Both the position numbers and the translations under genes were made by a program. Positions 12,714 to 25,400 of a DNA stretch of 64,000 nucleotides are shown piece after piece (position 1 is the stretch's first letter; each line of letters begins with the position of its first letter). The DNA comes from Plasmodium malariae (lineage: Eukaryota > Apicomplexa > Aconoidasida > Haemosporida > Plasmodiidae), in NCBI RefSeq assembly GCF_900090045.1, contig NC_041783.1:701001-765000 (forward strand). The letters are read 5' to 3'. The notes beneath the pieces are model-generated. The model saw only the letters and a program-made list of their open reading frames with translations, was not told where the DNA came from and did not search any database.

Positions 12714-13255
12714 TCCTTAGGGGAAACCCTAAATGTGTTTGTTCTGATAAAATTTTAAATTGGTTAACTGTAAGCCTATATAAGTATTCTGTTAAATTTT
12801 TTGAATAATTTTCCTGTGTGCATGTTATAAAACATACGCACGTTATGTATGTTTATATATGTGTACGTGTGCGTTTGACTTGACGTAAAGTAATAAATGT
12901 GTTATTACAAAGGGGAAAAAAAAAATTAATATTCTCATATTTATGTCCAAATATACAAATGATGCTACTTGTGCACAATTATTACCAGAAAAAGAAAAGA
13001 AAAGAAAAGAAGAGTTAAATGATTATTCAACTTTTTTCTCTCTGTAGAACATTCAAATTTTTTGCATCGACCATTGTCATATGTATTCTCCTCATCGTTA
13101 CTACCATTATTACTTTATACGCACGTATAAATTTATACATATATATATGTAATGTATGTATGTTATATATGTGCGTATGCTATATATGTGCGTATGCTAT
13201 ATATGTGCGTATGTTATATATGTATGTTATGTATGTATGTATGTTTGTGTATATG

Positions 13256-13286
<31 letters not shown>

Positions 13287-14017
13287 GTATATTAATTTTT
13301 TTTTTTTTTTCAAAGGTCACTCCCCCATTTCCATTCCTTAAGTTACGTCCCACATGAATTGTTTGTTGTCCTTCCTATTTGTTTCAATTCTGAGCATTTT
13401 TGTATATATATGTTACATATGTAAGCAAAGGATATAGTACGCATTTATGTAAATATGTGAACATGTGTATATGTGAATGTGTGTGCATTTGAATATGTAT
13501 ACGTGTGTGTATGTATGATAATAGTAATAGTCAATGAGTTAATATAAATGACTCCATTCAGTAATATATATATATTAAATGTGCAATAATATATATTTTT
13601 TTCCTTAAAATGGCTACAAACATAACTTTAAATATATTACTATCGCAATTAGTATTACTATTGTTAGTACTGTTAGATTTGTTAGTACTGTTAGATTTGT
13701 GAGTACTGTTAGATTTGTGAGTACTGTTAGATTTGTGAGTACTGTTAGATTTGTGAGTACTGTTAGATTTGTGAGTACTGTTAGTTTCATCAGTTCTGTT
13801 AGATCTGTTAATACTTCTACTATTGTTACTAATTTTTTGTTTTCTTTTATTTCACCTGTCTGCAGACTGCTTGCAAAATGAGTATTTAAATAATTATAGT
13901 AAAGCAGTCCGAATACTACTAATAGTGTTAAGCATCCCTTTTTTTATTTGTTATTATTGGTCATTCGTAAAATGTTCTTTGTACAATCCAGGGTATGTTG
14001 ATCATACGTGGGAAGGT

Positions 14018-14052
<35 letters not shown>

Positions 14053-14991
14053 ACAGTTTTTTCTTCTTAATAATTCAATGAAAAAACTATAAACGTATAT
14101 TTTTATTTCCGACATTTTTTTATCCTCTTCTTTTTAAAATAAAAATGTTATACTAGTGTTTTTCCTTCATTTTAAAAATCATTGTTCTCGCTTTTTTCCT
14201 TTTTAAAAATCATTGTACTTGCTTTTTTCCATTTCTCACATTGCAGCAAACGCAGAGGAGAATAACATACAAATAGAAAAAAGAAAGATAAGAAACTATA
14301 CGCCTAATAAATACACTGTTTGTGATAAGTGCGACTTTTTGGTTAGGCCCGAGAGGGCTCACCACTGCAGGGTTAGCCTTCATGAGAGTACAATTTTTTT
14401 TTTTGTGTATGCATATTCTTGTGCTTATGCGCCAACAAACACACACATGCATGTATATGTTTATATGTATGTATGTATGAATGTATGTATGTATGTATGT
14501 ATGTATGTACGTAAGTATGTATGTATGTATGTATGTATGTACGTAAGTATGTATGTATGTATGTATGTACGTATGTACGTATGTACGTATGTACGTATGT
14601 ACGTATGTATGTATATATGTATATATATATATATATATTTATTTATTTATTGAAGTACGCCTATATAAGCCTTTTTGCTCCAACACTACTGCTTGTGCAC
14701 ACACCTTTATGTTTGTACTCTCAACCCCCTATTGTTCATTTCTTATAGTCGTGCAAGAGATGTGTATTAAAGATGGATCATCATTGCCCATGGATAGGGA
14801 CGTGTGTAGGGGAAAAAAATCTCAAATTTTTTTTTTTGTTTTTATTTTATGGCCTACTTATAACACTTTACATTGTTGTGACCATAACGCCAAAGTTTAT
14901 TAAGTCCCTTTATGAAAGTGAAGGCACCAAGGTACAAATTATTAGAATATCTTTAAAAATGACCAGAAAAGGTTTTATGTACATATATGCG

Positions 14992-15030
<39 letters not shown>

Positions 15031-16382
15031 GTTACTATTTTTCTTGCTGTCTCCTTTGCCAAACCAAAAACTTTGGCTTGTATTTTGCATTCTCATTTGG
15101 TCTATCTGTATATGCCTTTATTAATTGTTTCTTTGTTTATTAGGTTACGGACAAAATGAACCATGCTGCTCTTCTGATTAGTACATATTATTAAATTACT
15201 TCCACAAGTCTTTCTTTTGACAAAGGCATTTATGTATACGTATATACATGAACTCATATGTGTACACTATCATACATGAACTCATATGTGTACGCTATCA
15301 TACATGCATATAAATATGTATGCACTATCATACATGCGTATAAATATGTGTGCACTATCATACATGCGTATAAATATGTGTGCACTATCATACATGCGTA
15401 TAAATATGTGTGCACATGAATTTTCATCCCTTTAACACCATTCTTAGCTATTTGTGCGTCTCTGACACTACTGTTAGCCTTAATCTTTGTAATACTAAAA
15501 AACTTTTTTATCATTTTCATTTTAGGAATTAAATAATTAATACATATTAACAAATGACATGTCTATTCACCCCATTGTTTTCATTTCAATTATAATTTTC
15601 TTTTTTTTTTTTTTTTTTTATTTTTAGATGAATTGTCAATACTTATATTTTATATCTCGTAATATAACAGTAATAGAATCTTCATATAAAGATAAAGTAT
15701 GCCAAAAAAAAAAAAAAAAAAAAAAAGAAAAAAATTATTTTATTATTATATTGGTATACTGATATATTTGCCATGTTAAATTAGGCTTGCTTATTAATTT
15801 TTTTTTCTTATCTTAAAATATGTCGCAGAATCCATATGACTTAGGTATTTACAACAACTGGAAAATGGTAAAAATGGAAAGAAAAAAATGAAAAAAAATA
15901 AAAATAACAAAATGATAACGCAACAAATGACAAAGAGGAAAAGTAGCATAGTAGTAAAATTGCAAAATAGCAAAATAATATAAATAAATGAAAACACAAA
16001 AGATACCTATAATTTTTTTTGAACAAATTCATATGAAAGGTATTTGGAGAATTTAAATGGAAGTGGTTTTTTCCCTTTGACCCTGAAAACTTGTACTCGT
16101 TGAGTAACCAAAAAGGAAAAAAGAAAAAAAACTATGAAATGAAATTTCTGCCGATATATAAAAGATGATAATGTGTTTCTCTATGCCTGCGTAAACATAC
16201 ACATACAAACATACATACACGTATTTATATATGTGATTACACACCTTTTTTTTTTGTTTAACCCTTGTCAAGATTACCTGTACCCCGTGAATGATATATA
16301 CATGAACATTGTTAACATCGACATGGACGATTCATTTTTATCTAGCTCTAATGAGAACCCAAAGGGAGAGGATGATATCTGA
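12714..16382 (+). CDS. DHHC-type protein S-acyltransferase (palmitoyltransferase), 5' exon missing
   Basis: Exons read: 12714-12783, 13048-13124, 13343-13420, 13866-14015, 14247-14371, 14749-14931, 15144-15180, 15448-15488, 15628-15696, 15829-15867, 16040-16103 and 16273-16382. Phases agree throughout and give 347 residues plus an unresolved first exon. Visible: a cytosolic GNPKCVC element, hydrophobic segments ([58 protein letters not shown]), the NPGYV motif, then the zinc-binding cysteine-rich domain CDKC...HHCRSCKRC with the catalytic DHHC at about 177-180 ([16 protein letters not shown]). Two more membrane spans follow, then NITVIE and [11 protein letters not shown], the usual TTxE and aPaC-type tail motifs. 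The enzyme transfers palmitate to cysteines of membrane proteins. The position before RON4 fits PF3D7_1115900 (DHHC9). The 12783 donor is the least certain junction. Confidence 0.87.
13660..13800. repeat. 18-bp minisatellite in a DHHC-gene intron
   Basis: Tandem copies of GTACTGTTAGATTTGTGA lie inside the intron between exons 13343-13420 and 13866-14015. About seven copies, the outer ones degenerate. Confidence 0.9.
14464..14650. repeat. (GTAT)n / (GTAC GTAT)n microsatellite in a DHHC-gene intron
   Basis: About 180 bp of ATGT/ACGT tetranucleotides ending in (TA)n, inside the intron that separates the two halves of the cysteine-rich DHHC domain. Reading frames through it are artefacts. Confidence 0.9.
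15240..15418. repeat. About 30-bp tandem repeat in a DHHC-gene intron
   Basis: Repeats containing CATACATGCGTATAAATATG, four to six copies, located between exons 15144-15180 and 15448-15488. Confidence 0.85.
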
Positions 16383-17650
16383 TTTATATATTTGTACTGC
16401 TGTTCAAGATTTATTATACAGATTGATATTTAGCGCTGTGTATGCGTATATATATATATATATATGGATGTATGCCCGAATATTCGTTTATGTCTTTCTC
16501 CCAACTTTTATTCGTTTCCAAAACGGTATTAAAATTTTTTTTTATAAATAAAATATTGATCTCTTTCTTTTTTTGGTTAGAAACCTTATATATTAATGAA
16601 GTATCATTTTATTTTTTCCCTTTTAAAATTATATTTACATTTAAGAATAATCAGGGGATTCTGTTAAGACTGCATTGGGGATTAGTACTATATGCTTCCA
16701 CATATTTTTATTTTTTATTTTACATAAGCCTTTTTTTTTTTTTTTTCATTTTTCTTTTTGTAATTAAGCAGTTTTTTCATGTACCCATTACATAATATAT
16801 ATTAGTTCAAAGAGATGAAACTTCATTCAAGTGCTATACATTTTTTTTTGTTTTGTTTGAAATATAATTAAAAAATATTATATGACAATAAAAAAAAAAC
16901 AAACAAATGACTGATTGATTGGTGATTGGTTGACAAACGAATCATTAGGGAAAGGCCTAGGAGATATCCGACAAGGCAATGTAAACATGAGTAACACAGT
17001 TTATTATTAGCGGTGTTACACTATTATTATTATGAAAACAAAAAAACAGAAAAAAAAAATGGTAGCATTTCTAAAAGCTGCAGCTTACAAAATTCTACGG
17101 AATAAATTTTAAAAACTAAATTAAAATAGACAAAGAACAAAAAAAAAAAAAAAAAATTAACGAAAAAGAGACGAAATAACCAAATGAGTAATAAATGATT
17201 AAACTTTGTTAAAAACAAGATACACTTTACGAACGAGTGTGACAAGCGCAAATGTGAAATCATTATAATAGTTATAACCATCGTAACGTATGTCTAGCTG
17301 CTGTGTGTTTTGTAAACATTTATAAATTATACAGACCTCTTTATTCACAGAAACTAATATACTAATGGTAGACATTCATATATATGTGGTATTATGTTCA
17401 TGTATATATTTGGAAATTAAAAAAAAAATAATAATAACGCTTCATAACAAAATTTGGGGAACTATCCATACTCCCACCCCCATTTCCCCAATATACAATC
17501 GACATAATATTAAAATTCGTTATGATTTGTCCTTTTTCATTTTTACTTGAATATGTATGAATGAAACTAATGTTCACTTTCATAATACAAGAGAATTTGA
17601 CTTCCATTAGTTTCGTTGATCTCGTCAGGTTCAATTCCACATCATTTTTC
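16383..17650. other. Convergent intergenic region between the DHHC gene and RON4
   Basis: About 1.27 kb holding both 3' flanks. Mostly AT-rich. It includes a less repetitive patch at 16905-17015 and a G/C-rich patch at about 17456-17490 downstream of the RON4 stop. No gene was seen. Confidence 0.6.
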
Positions 17651-20451
17651 TTACAAATCCTCAAAAATAACATTCTCAACTTCTTCCTCTCCAGCATCTC
17701 TAACATTGCTTTCACTGTCACTTATATTTTTTAGTTCTTGTTTAATGAAATCTTCATCGAATGCTCTCTTTTCTACCTCGTTTGCCAGCAATCCATGCGA
17801 CTCAGTCGACAGAAGAACTAGCAGCTTGGACAACGTTTCAGCTGCAAAGGGGGCAAGAAAAAAAAAAAGAAAAGTAAAGATATTAAAAGGGAAAAAAAAA
17901 AGAAAAAAAAAAAAAATGAGGGAACTCATGTTGGATGTCCTGCTCATGAACGCGTTCATACGCATATATAACATCGCACAGTGCACGTCTAAAAAAATGT
18001 GGCTCTTTCGTTATGAACAGAGATAGCTATATCGGGATGAAATACGTACAAAAATGTACACACAAATACACTAATACGAACGCATATACACACATACACA
18101 TGTGCACTATACGAGCACACTACATTGAACAGTACCAACTAAGGCATTGTGCGGATTGCACATTTCCTTGAGGGCAAGATGTTTCTCCTCTGATAGATAG
18201 CTTAACCGAACAAGGGGTTCTAGGACCTTCTTACCCTCCATATTTAGTATATTTAACTGTAAATTATGCAAATCCAAAATGGTATGTTTATGTTCATCGG
18301 AGCACCTGTGTAACATATCAGTCAAATGTAATAGGGTACATACAGATATAACCTTCAGAGGACTTATTTTTTTGCTTTTTTTTTCAGTATAAACAAAATA
18401 AGAATTTATTCTTTGAGCTATGGCTACATGGTAAGAACTTATATGTGCTTTAACCAAATTTCCTAAGGAGCCAATTATTGAAGAGCTCGGTTTTTTAACA
18501 TTTTCATGATTAAATGGTACTGATGCAATATTTCCACCAATTCTCATTATTTTTGTACAATAGGTAAATGCTTTGGATTTTTTAATTTTTTTCATTTCTT
18601 TGGCATAATTTTCGTTTTTATTATACATCTTGTCTAACACTAATAGTTCATCAATCAGTCCTAAAAATGCATGTTCATTGTCTATTTCGAATCCTAACAA
18701 ATTTTGATAATATTTCCAATGCTGTAATAAAATAGAAGCACCTGCACATAAAAAATTTATTTCAATATTTTTTTCAAAATCTACTACTGATCCATATTCC
18801 TCAGGGGATAACCACTTTGCAAACATCATAGCCATACGTTGAGCTAACTCTTTGGATGTTATACTTATAATAAAATCCTTTACAGCACATGATTCTGACT
18901 TCTTTTTCAATATAGGAGGTAACTTAGTATATGGAACACCTATTTTTTTGAACATTTGAATTTTTAATTCTTTTAACGATTGATCCAAAATGGACTTATT
19001 AATATTTAGAGACTCATAAAAACTAGGGTCTTCATAATAGGATAATTCTGTTAATATTTTAAAAAGTGTTGATAATATTTTATCATACATTTCAAGTGAA
19101 ATGGTATTCTTAATTGAACTAATTTCTCGTGAATTAATTTTTAATCTTTCTAATGCTTCTTCAAATATTTTTCCACAATTTTTACTTGTTTTTAACTTTA
19201 ACAATCCATCTATTCCTTCCTTTGCTGCATCCATAATCTCTAATATCATTCGTTCCCTCAACGAAATATGCAATTTTTTTCCCTTAAACGATTCAAATCC
19301 GATCAAATCCGCGTTCTGATGCAAACTACCATATATGACATTATTGCTGTTATCATCATATGCATCATCCGTTCCCCGTGTTTCACCCTCACCATGTTCG
19401 ACCTTTGGCTTGTTCGATACATTTGCATCATGCTCGTTGACCTCCTGGGTAGTATGTTTATGACCATGTACAGGTTCTAGAGCCATTTCTGTATTTCCCG
19501 GAACGCTGGAATTATTATTACTATGCGTATGTTCATTGTCGTTTCGCTCCATATGTTCGGAGGTGGTAGAACCACCTTGATCAGGTAGTGCTGCTCCAAT
19601 GTTAGCTACAGGAACAACTGCATTATTGTTGTTTTCTTTGTTATGTGCATCCTCTTCGTCTGGCTCCTCTACGATTGGCACAGTGGTATGGTTAGCTTCT
19701 GCACCTGTATTTTCATCTGTATTGTTGTTATTGTTGTTACTGTTATGTTCTTTGTATTGCGCAGCAGTATTGTGATCTCCCTGTATGTCCTCTTTCGCGT
19801 CTTCATTATGAGAAATAGTATGACCGTGTAAATTATTATTTAAACCATTCTGATTATAATGGTTTATATTTCCATTAGTATCATCTATGTGATTATTGTT
19901 TGTTATATCACTATGATCATTATTATGTTTACCATTTGAATTTTTGTCCTGACCATGGTCAGCTTCATTATGACCCCCTTCATTATTGCTGTCTGATTGC
20001 TTATGCACATTCTGCGCTTTTTCCTCTTTATGTCCGCTGATTTTGTTTTCATTAGTAGTGTCCATATCATCAGTGTGGTAACCCTTCTCATGAGCATATT
20101 CACTTGTGTTGTTATCCTCACTCAGCCTATGCTTTACCCCGTTTCCCTCTCCATTATTATTAGCGCTACCAGCTGTGCTACCATCGTGGGTACCATTACT
20201 AATATTTTGATTTATTGTGTTAGACTTCTCTGCATTATTTTCACCTTGTCCTGCAGGAACTTCTAACGTTTCGACTGTATTTTCCTGTAATGGTCTAGCA
20301 TTAATTATTTGATCATTTGATTGTAAGGTTTCTTGTGAATTGTTATCACCCCCCTTCCCTTTTGCTACCGCCTCAAGAAAGGAAAATTTTATCGACCCAT
20401 TTTTTGCTGCAAAGAAGAAGTATTTTTTTCATTATTAGAAATGGTGAAATG

Positions 20452-20496
<45 letters not shown>

Positions 20497-20700
20497 GTAC
20501 ACATATATGTGTTTATATTCACATATGTGTATATGCGCAATCACATGCATATGCGTAGGAGTATAACTCTTGTCAGTGCAGCAGCTCCAATGCATACATT
20601 TTTAAAGCAAAATTCAACTACCTTCAAATGGTTTAACTTTTTGAACAAATGTAGACAGAACAAGAAAAATGCTTATGAAGAAAACTGTAATACGAGACAT
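17651..20700 (-). CDS. RON4: Rhoptry neck protein 4, moving-junction component
   Basis: Three minus-strand exons: 20622-20700, 18136-20406 and 17651-17841 (phase 1 at both junctions), 846 residues. Exon 1 encodes a signal peptide (MSRITVFFISIFLVLSTFV). The N-terminal half is low-complexity, acidic and rich in Asn, His, Glu and Asp (about 60-390), as in other Plasmodium RON4 proteins. The C-terminal half from about residue 400 is ordered and helical with regular Cys residues, and no membrane span is visible. The last exon supplies a Glu-rich tail ending VIFEDL. In Plasmodium and Toxoplasma, RON4 is injected under the host membrane with RON2 and RON5 and helps build the AMA1-RON junction during invasion. 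Identification rests on synteny after the DHHC gene (PF3D7_1116000 position), the signal peptide and overall architecture; I could not align it. A strong cryptic donor (GTAAGA) overlaps the stop codon, so a fourth exon is not excluded. Confidence 0.82.
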
Positions 20701-20956
20701 TATTACTTAATTATATATTTTAAAATAGAAACATTTTTTTTTTTTTTTTTTTTTTTCATAAACACTCATTTTGTATATATGTATATATATATATATATAT
20801 ATAGTAGTATAACTCCAAAATAGTATATATTTATTTTTATGCTTTTTATTGTAGCAAAATCGATGGTACGTATGTATGTGTATATGTGTATATGTGTATA
20901 TGTGTATATGTGTGTATGTGTATATGTGTGTATGTGTATATGTGTATATGTGTATA

Positions 20957-21032
<76 letters not shown>

Positions 21033-21231
21033 TACATATATACATATATACACATACATACATAAATATATTAAAAACGGAGGTAACACAAACGCGTACC
21101 CTTGAAATGTTATTGAAGGTTTCTCATATTAATTTTTTTTGAAATTTTTTAAAAGTTTACCATACCTGTGCGAGTGCATCAAAGTGCATACAAACGAATT
21201 GTACGCGTATAAAAGTATATATATGTTTACA

Positions 21232-21262
<31 letters not shown>

Positions 21263-22466
21263 GTACATACATATGTATTAAGCTAGTACGTATGTATGTA
21301 ATACGTATGGACATAAACGTAGGTATATATTATCAAACTAACGGAAAAAGTACGTAGTTTTATAGGCTTCCCCTAGAAGTAATAAACTGCACAAAAATAA
21401 AAAAATTTTAAAATAACAGATATAAGAAATGGGATAGATGAACATATGGGTAAACTGTAATGTATCAAAACAATCATATAAATAATACAAATAGATCAAA
21501 AATGGTAAAAGTCTAAAATGCAAAATGGGAAAGAAGGAAATTCACTAATTTAAAAAAAATACACGTTTAGCAATACCGTATAAACATATTTTAAAACAGT
21601 AGCATTATTGCCTATTTACATAAATATACTTAAATAGAAATATGTACATCATACATACATACGTACTATATATATGTATATACATCCATTCATACATATA
21701 CACACATACATATACTTGCAATACACGTACGTTTACGCACAAATTTCTCAGTATATAAATATAATAAGTGAAGGGGAACGTATTTAAAAATGATAATATA
21801 AATTAAAAAAAGATATTTTCAAATACGTTCATTATATATAAATTATATATATACGTAACATATACGATGTGACATTAAAAAAATTGAAAACAAGAAGGGA
21901 AAAAAAATATAAAAAAAAATGAAATAATATCATGTCATATAATAACATATAATAACACATAATAACACATAATAACACATAATAACATATAATAACACAT
22001 AATAACATATAATTTATCATACTATTTTATCATATTATATTAACATATTATATTGATAGCACAGCGCTAAAGTGTCATAAATTGAAGTAACAAAAATACG
22101 TAAAAGAAATCAAACTGGGAAATAAAAAATTAAAAAAAAATACATATATAGCACGCATGTTATACATATACGTTCATATGCACTACTCTAAATACATATA
22201 TGTATGTATATACATATATATTTCCATGCTAACATGAATAACAAAACTGTGAAGAAACAAAAAAAAAAAAAAATATAATAAAATAAATAAATAAATAAAT
22301 AAAACAAATTAAAATACATTATATAATATATAATAATATAATATACTGTAATGTGCCGTAATATACCATAATAAAATGTAGCAAAACGTAGTACAGTATA
22401 ATACGATGTGATAACGGCAAACAGAGGAAACTTGAATAACGTCAGTGCCCTTTTTAAAAAAATAAT
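20701..22466. other. Intergenic region, repeat-rich
   Basis: About 1.8 kb upstream of RON4 and downstream of the esterase gene. It contains (TGTATA)n/(TA)n at 20870-21060, (TA)n at 21237-21262 and a 10-bp AATAACACAT repeat at about 21937-22015. No coding-like frame outside the repeats. Confidence 0.65.
20870..21062. repeat. (GTATAT)n and (TA)n microsatellite
   Basis: TGTATA hexamers grade into a pure (TA) tract of about 60 bp and then (CATATA) units. All six frames are open, producing Tyr/Ile/His artefact ORFs. Confidence 0.95.
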
Positions 22467-25400
22467 TTAAAGTATCAAATGCTCGAGGAAATGCTTCACT
22501 GAAGCTGATTCTTCTGAACACAGTCGAGGATGTGCGATAATTTGGACATGTGCATTTGAATATAATGGAAGTGAAATACAGTACCTTTGAATTGGCAATT
22601 GGTTTAAACAATAAAATAATACTTCATAATAGAGAAGTTCCGGATTTTTAAAAAACTTTTCTATCAGCTGCTCATTCGATATGGTATATATATGAAATAA
22701 TATTTCTTTATATTTTTTCTTATCCGCTTTTGTTATACCTTTTAGTAGATTATTTCTTTTCATTTTTTTTTTCATCGGGATATCATTACAATATACGTTC
22801 CTCCTATTATGTATAAACTTCCCATTTGCTGCATTACTATTTGCCTCATGATTGTTACAGTGTTCCTTACTTGTTGACACGTCTTCGTTTAACATTTCTC
22901 GATTGCTTCCATCACTCTCATAGTTGTCATCTGATGATGTACAGAAAAATTCACTAATATAATCATACTCTTCACTTTTTGCATGACACAACTGAAATGT
23001 GTAATTTTCATCTTTGCATTTTTCAATCTTTCGCTTTTCGTCCTTCCTCTTTTCGTCTCCCCTCTTCTCATATTTGTTGTTTTCATTTGAATAAATATCC
23101 ATCCTCTTTTCATTTTCACTGCTAACTTCATTTTTCGCTTTACTTCCTCCTAGTAAACTTTTCCCCATATTTTCTTGATCCCTTTTGTCACTAGTGCTGT
23201 TCGTGGTACTCACCGCTGTTGCCGCCGCAGTCGTGCCATTATGATTGGATATGTTTTTCCCGTTTTTATTATTTTTCGAAGAATACAAAAAACTATAATT
23301 TCTTATAGCGTTAATAGTATTTTGGAGCGAAAATAATTTGCTGGGTTCAATTTTTTTTTTTTTTTTTTTTTCAAATTGTTGTCTAACGTTTTTATATCAT
23401 TTATTATCTTCGTCTTTAGGCATTCAAAGAATAACTTTTCAAAATATTTGTAGTCACACATTTTTTTCTTCTTGTTTTCCTGCTTAATCGAGTCAGCTCC
23501 TTTACTCACTACTTCACTAGTGTTATCACAGCCATTGCCTCTACCACTTCCAATACTATTGCTGCTCACTTTATCCCGTCTGTTCACAGTATCCTCTTTT
23601 ACATTTGTAGAGCCATTAGCATTATCACCCTTCGCACATGCACCACTCTGCAAATTTTCATCGCTCCCCCTGCCATAATACGTTCTTTCAAAATTCTTGA
23701 CTTTTTCATTATTGTACAAATTCACATTCTCCGGTACTTTAGAGCTTCTTACTATTTTATAATTATCTGGTATGTTAAGATACTTTTCATAATAATATAT
23801 TTTGTTTTCCTTATCCTTGCAGGATACATTTTTATTGGTGCATATAGAGGTATTATTATTATCGCTTTTTTTTTTTTTTTGAAAATATCTCTTCAAAGTT
23901 CCGTGCTTTGAACAGTGTCCACTTGTTTCCCCCACCACTGAAACCATTACCACTAGCACTTCCTCCACTATCGTTACCACTATTATTCCTTCCGCAATTT
24001 ATCCTGCTATTATCCATGCCGCTATTCCCAAAAGCGCTAATTCCCCTACTATCCCTCTTATCACTGTTATCCATTTGGGAGTTTTCTGAAAACCTATAGT
24101 GGTCACAAATGTTGTTGCTACCACTGATGGGCACTTTTTCACCTACTCCTTCCACTTCCTTCTTTTCCTCCTCCTTCTTCTTCTCCTTCTTCTTCACCTC
24201 CTCCTGTTCTTCCTTTGGGTTATCATTTTGACTAAAATTAACTACAGATACATCAGACTTCAAATCGCTCGAATGCAATTTATCATCGTGTGCATCTACT
24301 AAACTGATCTTACTATTACCACTATACGAAACATTTAAAAAGATTTTGTCATTACAGTTTTTCTTATCATACAATAAATGGTCAGTTGTGGCGGCATTTT
24401 TGCAAAGTGGGTCTCTATTTTTTGACAAATTAATACTACTGTTGTTACAACTATTATTATTGTTATTATTACTACTGTTGTTACAATTATTATTATTACT
24501 ATTGCTATTACTACTAATATTACTATTGTTGTTATTACTACTAATATGACTAATATTACTACCATTGTTACTATTATTATTACTATTAATACTGTTATCA
24601 TTAGTGTTGTCGTTACTACTGGCACTACTGCCTACAATGGATACACTTTTCTTTTTTTTATTCTGAACGTCCATTCTTCTCGTATCAGAGTTACTATAAT
24701 AATTCATAAAGATATTGAACTTTTTTTTCTGTGAACATGATAATAATTTACTTGATGATATAATAGTTTGTAACATTTGATCTAAAAACTTGCTTTGTTC
24801 CTTTCTCCTATTTAACACATAATTTGGATTTTTTAAATCTTGATAAAAATAAAAAAAAAGTAGCTTTTTCTTTCTCATATATAAATGAACAACAGAAAAA
24901 ATGTTAATAGGAATTTCAGGCACATTTCTTCCTTGCTCTATTATAAATAAAATAAGTTCTTCACTAAATAAAGTATAAGGTAAAATTAGAGATGTCCTTA
25001 TACCAACTAGCCAATCTGATTGTGTATTACCATAAAAGATAATATTTTCAAATTTTTTTAAAATATTTATACTTTCAATATTAGCTATTTTTAATAAAAG
25101 TGTAGTCTGATTATTTAAATCATCAATAGTATGTGCACATAAATACACAGAGAGTGCATTCATAATTGCCATATTTTCATGAACACCTATATGTGGACAG
25201 GCAAAAGTTATAAAATTTATTAACTTTTTTTTTTTGAATACTTTTTTTCTATATAAATTTATTAAAACAGATCTATTTAATATTCCTCCTAAAGAATGTC
25301 CAATCATAGATATGTTTATTTTATCATTTATTATTTTAAATAAGCATTTTAATTCAGTACATATCCTTTCTGTTCCGACATCTACACCTTCAAATGTGTG

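Noticed and set aside
12538..12808. Phe-rich plus-strand ORFs before the DHHC exon at 12714
   Set aside because: T-rich polypyrimidine tract leading to a splice acceptor (CTGCAG), not protein-like apart from the last exon.
17398..17721. Minus-strand ORF overlapping the RON4 3' end
   Set aside because: It runs antiphase to the RON4 last exon and continues into AT-rich flank. The GTAAGA at the stop codon is noted, but no partner exon was found.
22309..22611. Alternative frame at the esterase 3' end, reachable by a GTACTG donor and TTCAG acceptor
   Set aside because: The would-be intron is only about 70 bp and far less AT-rich than other introns here; the unspliced frame reads as protein to its own stop.
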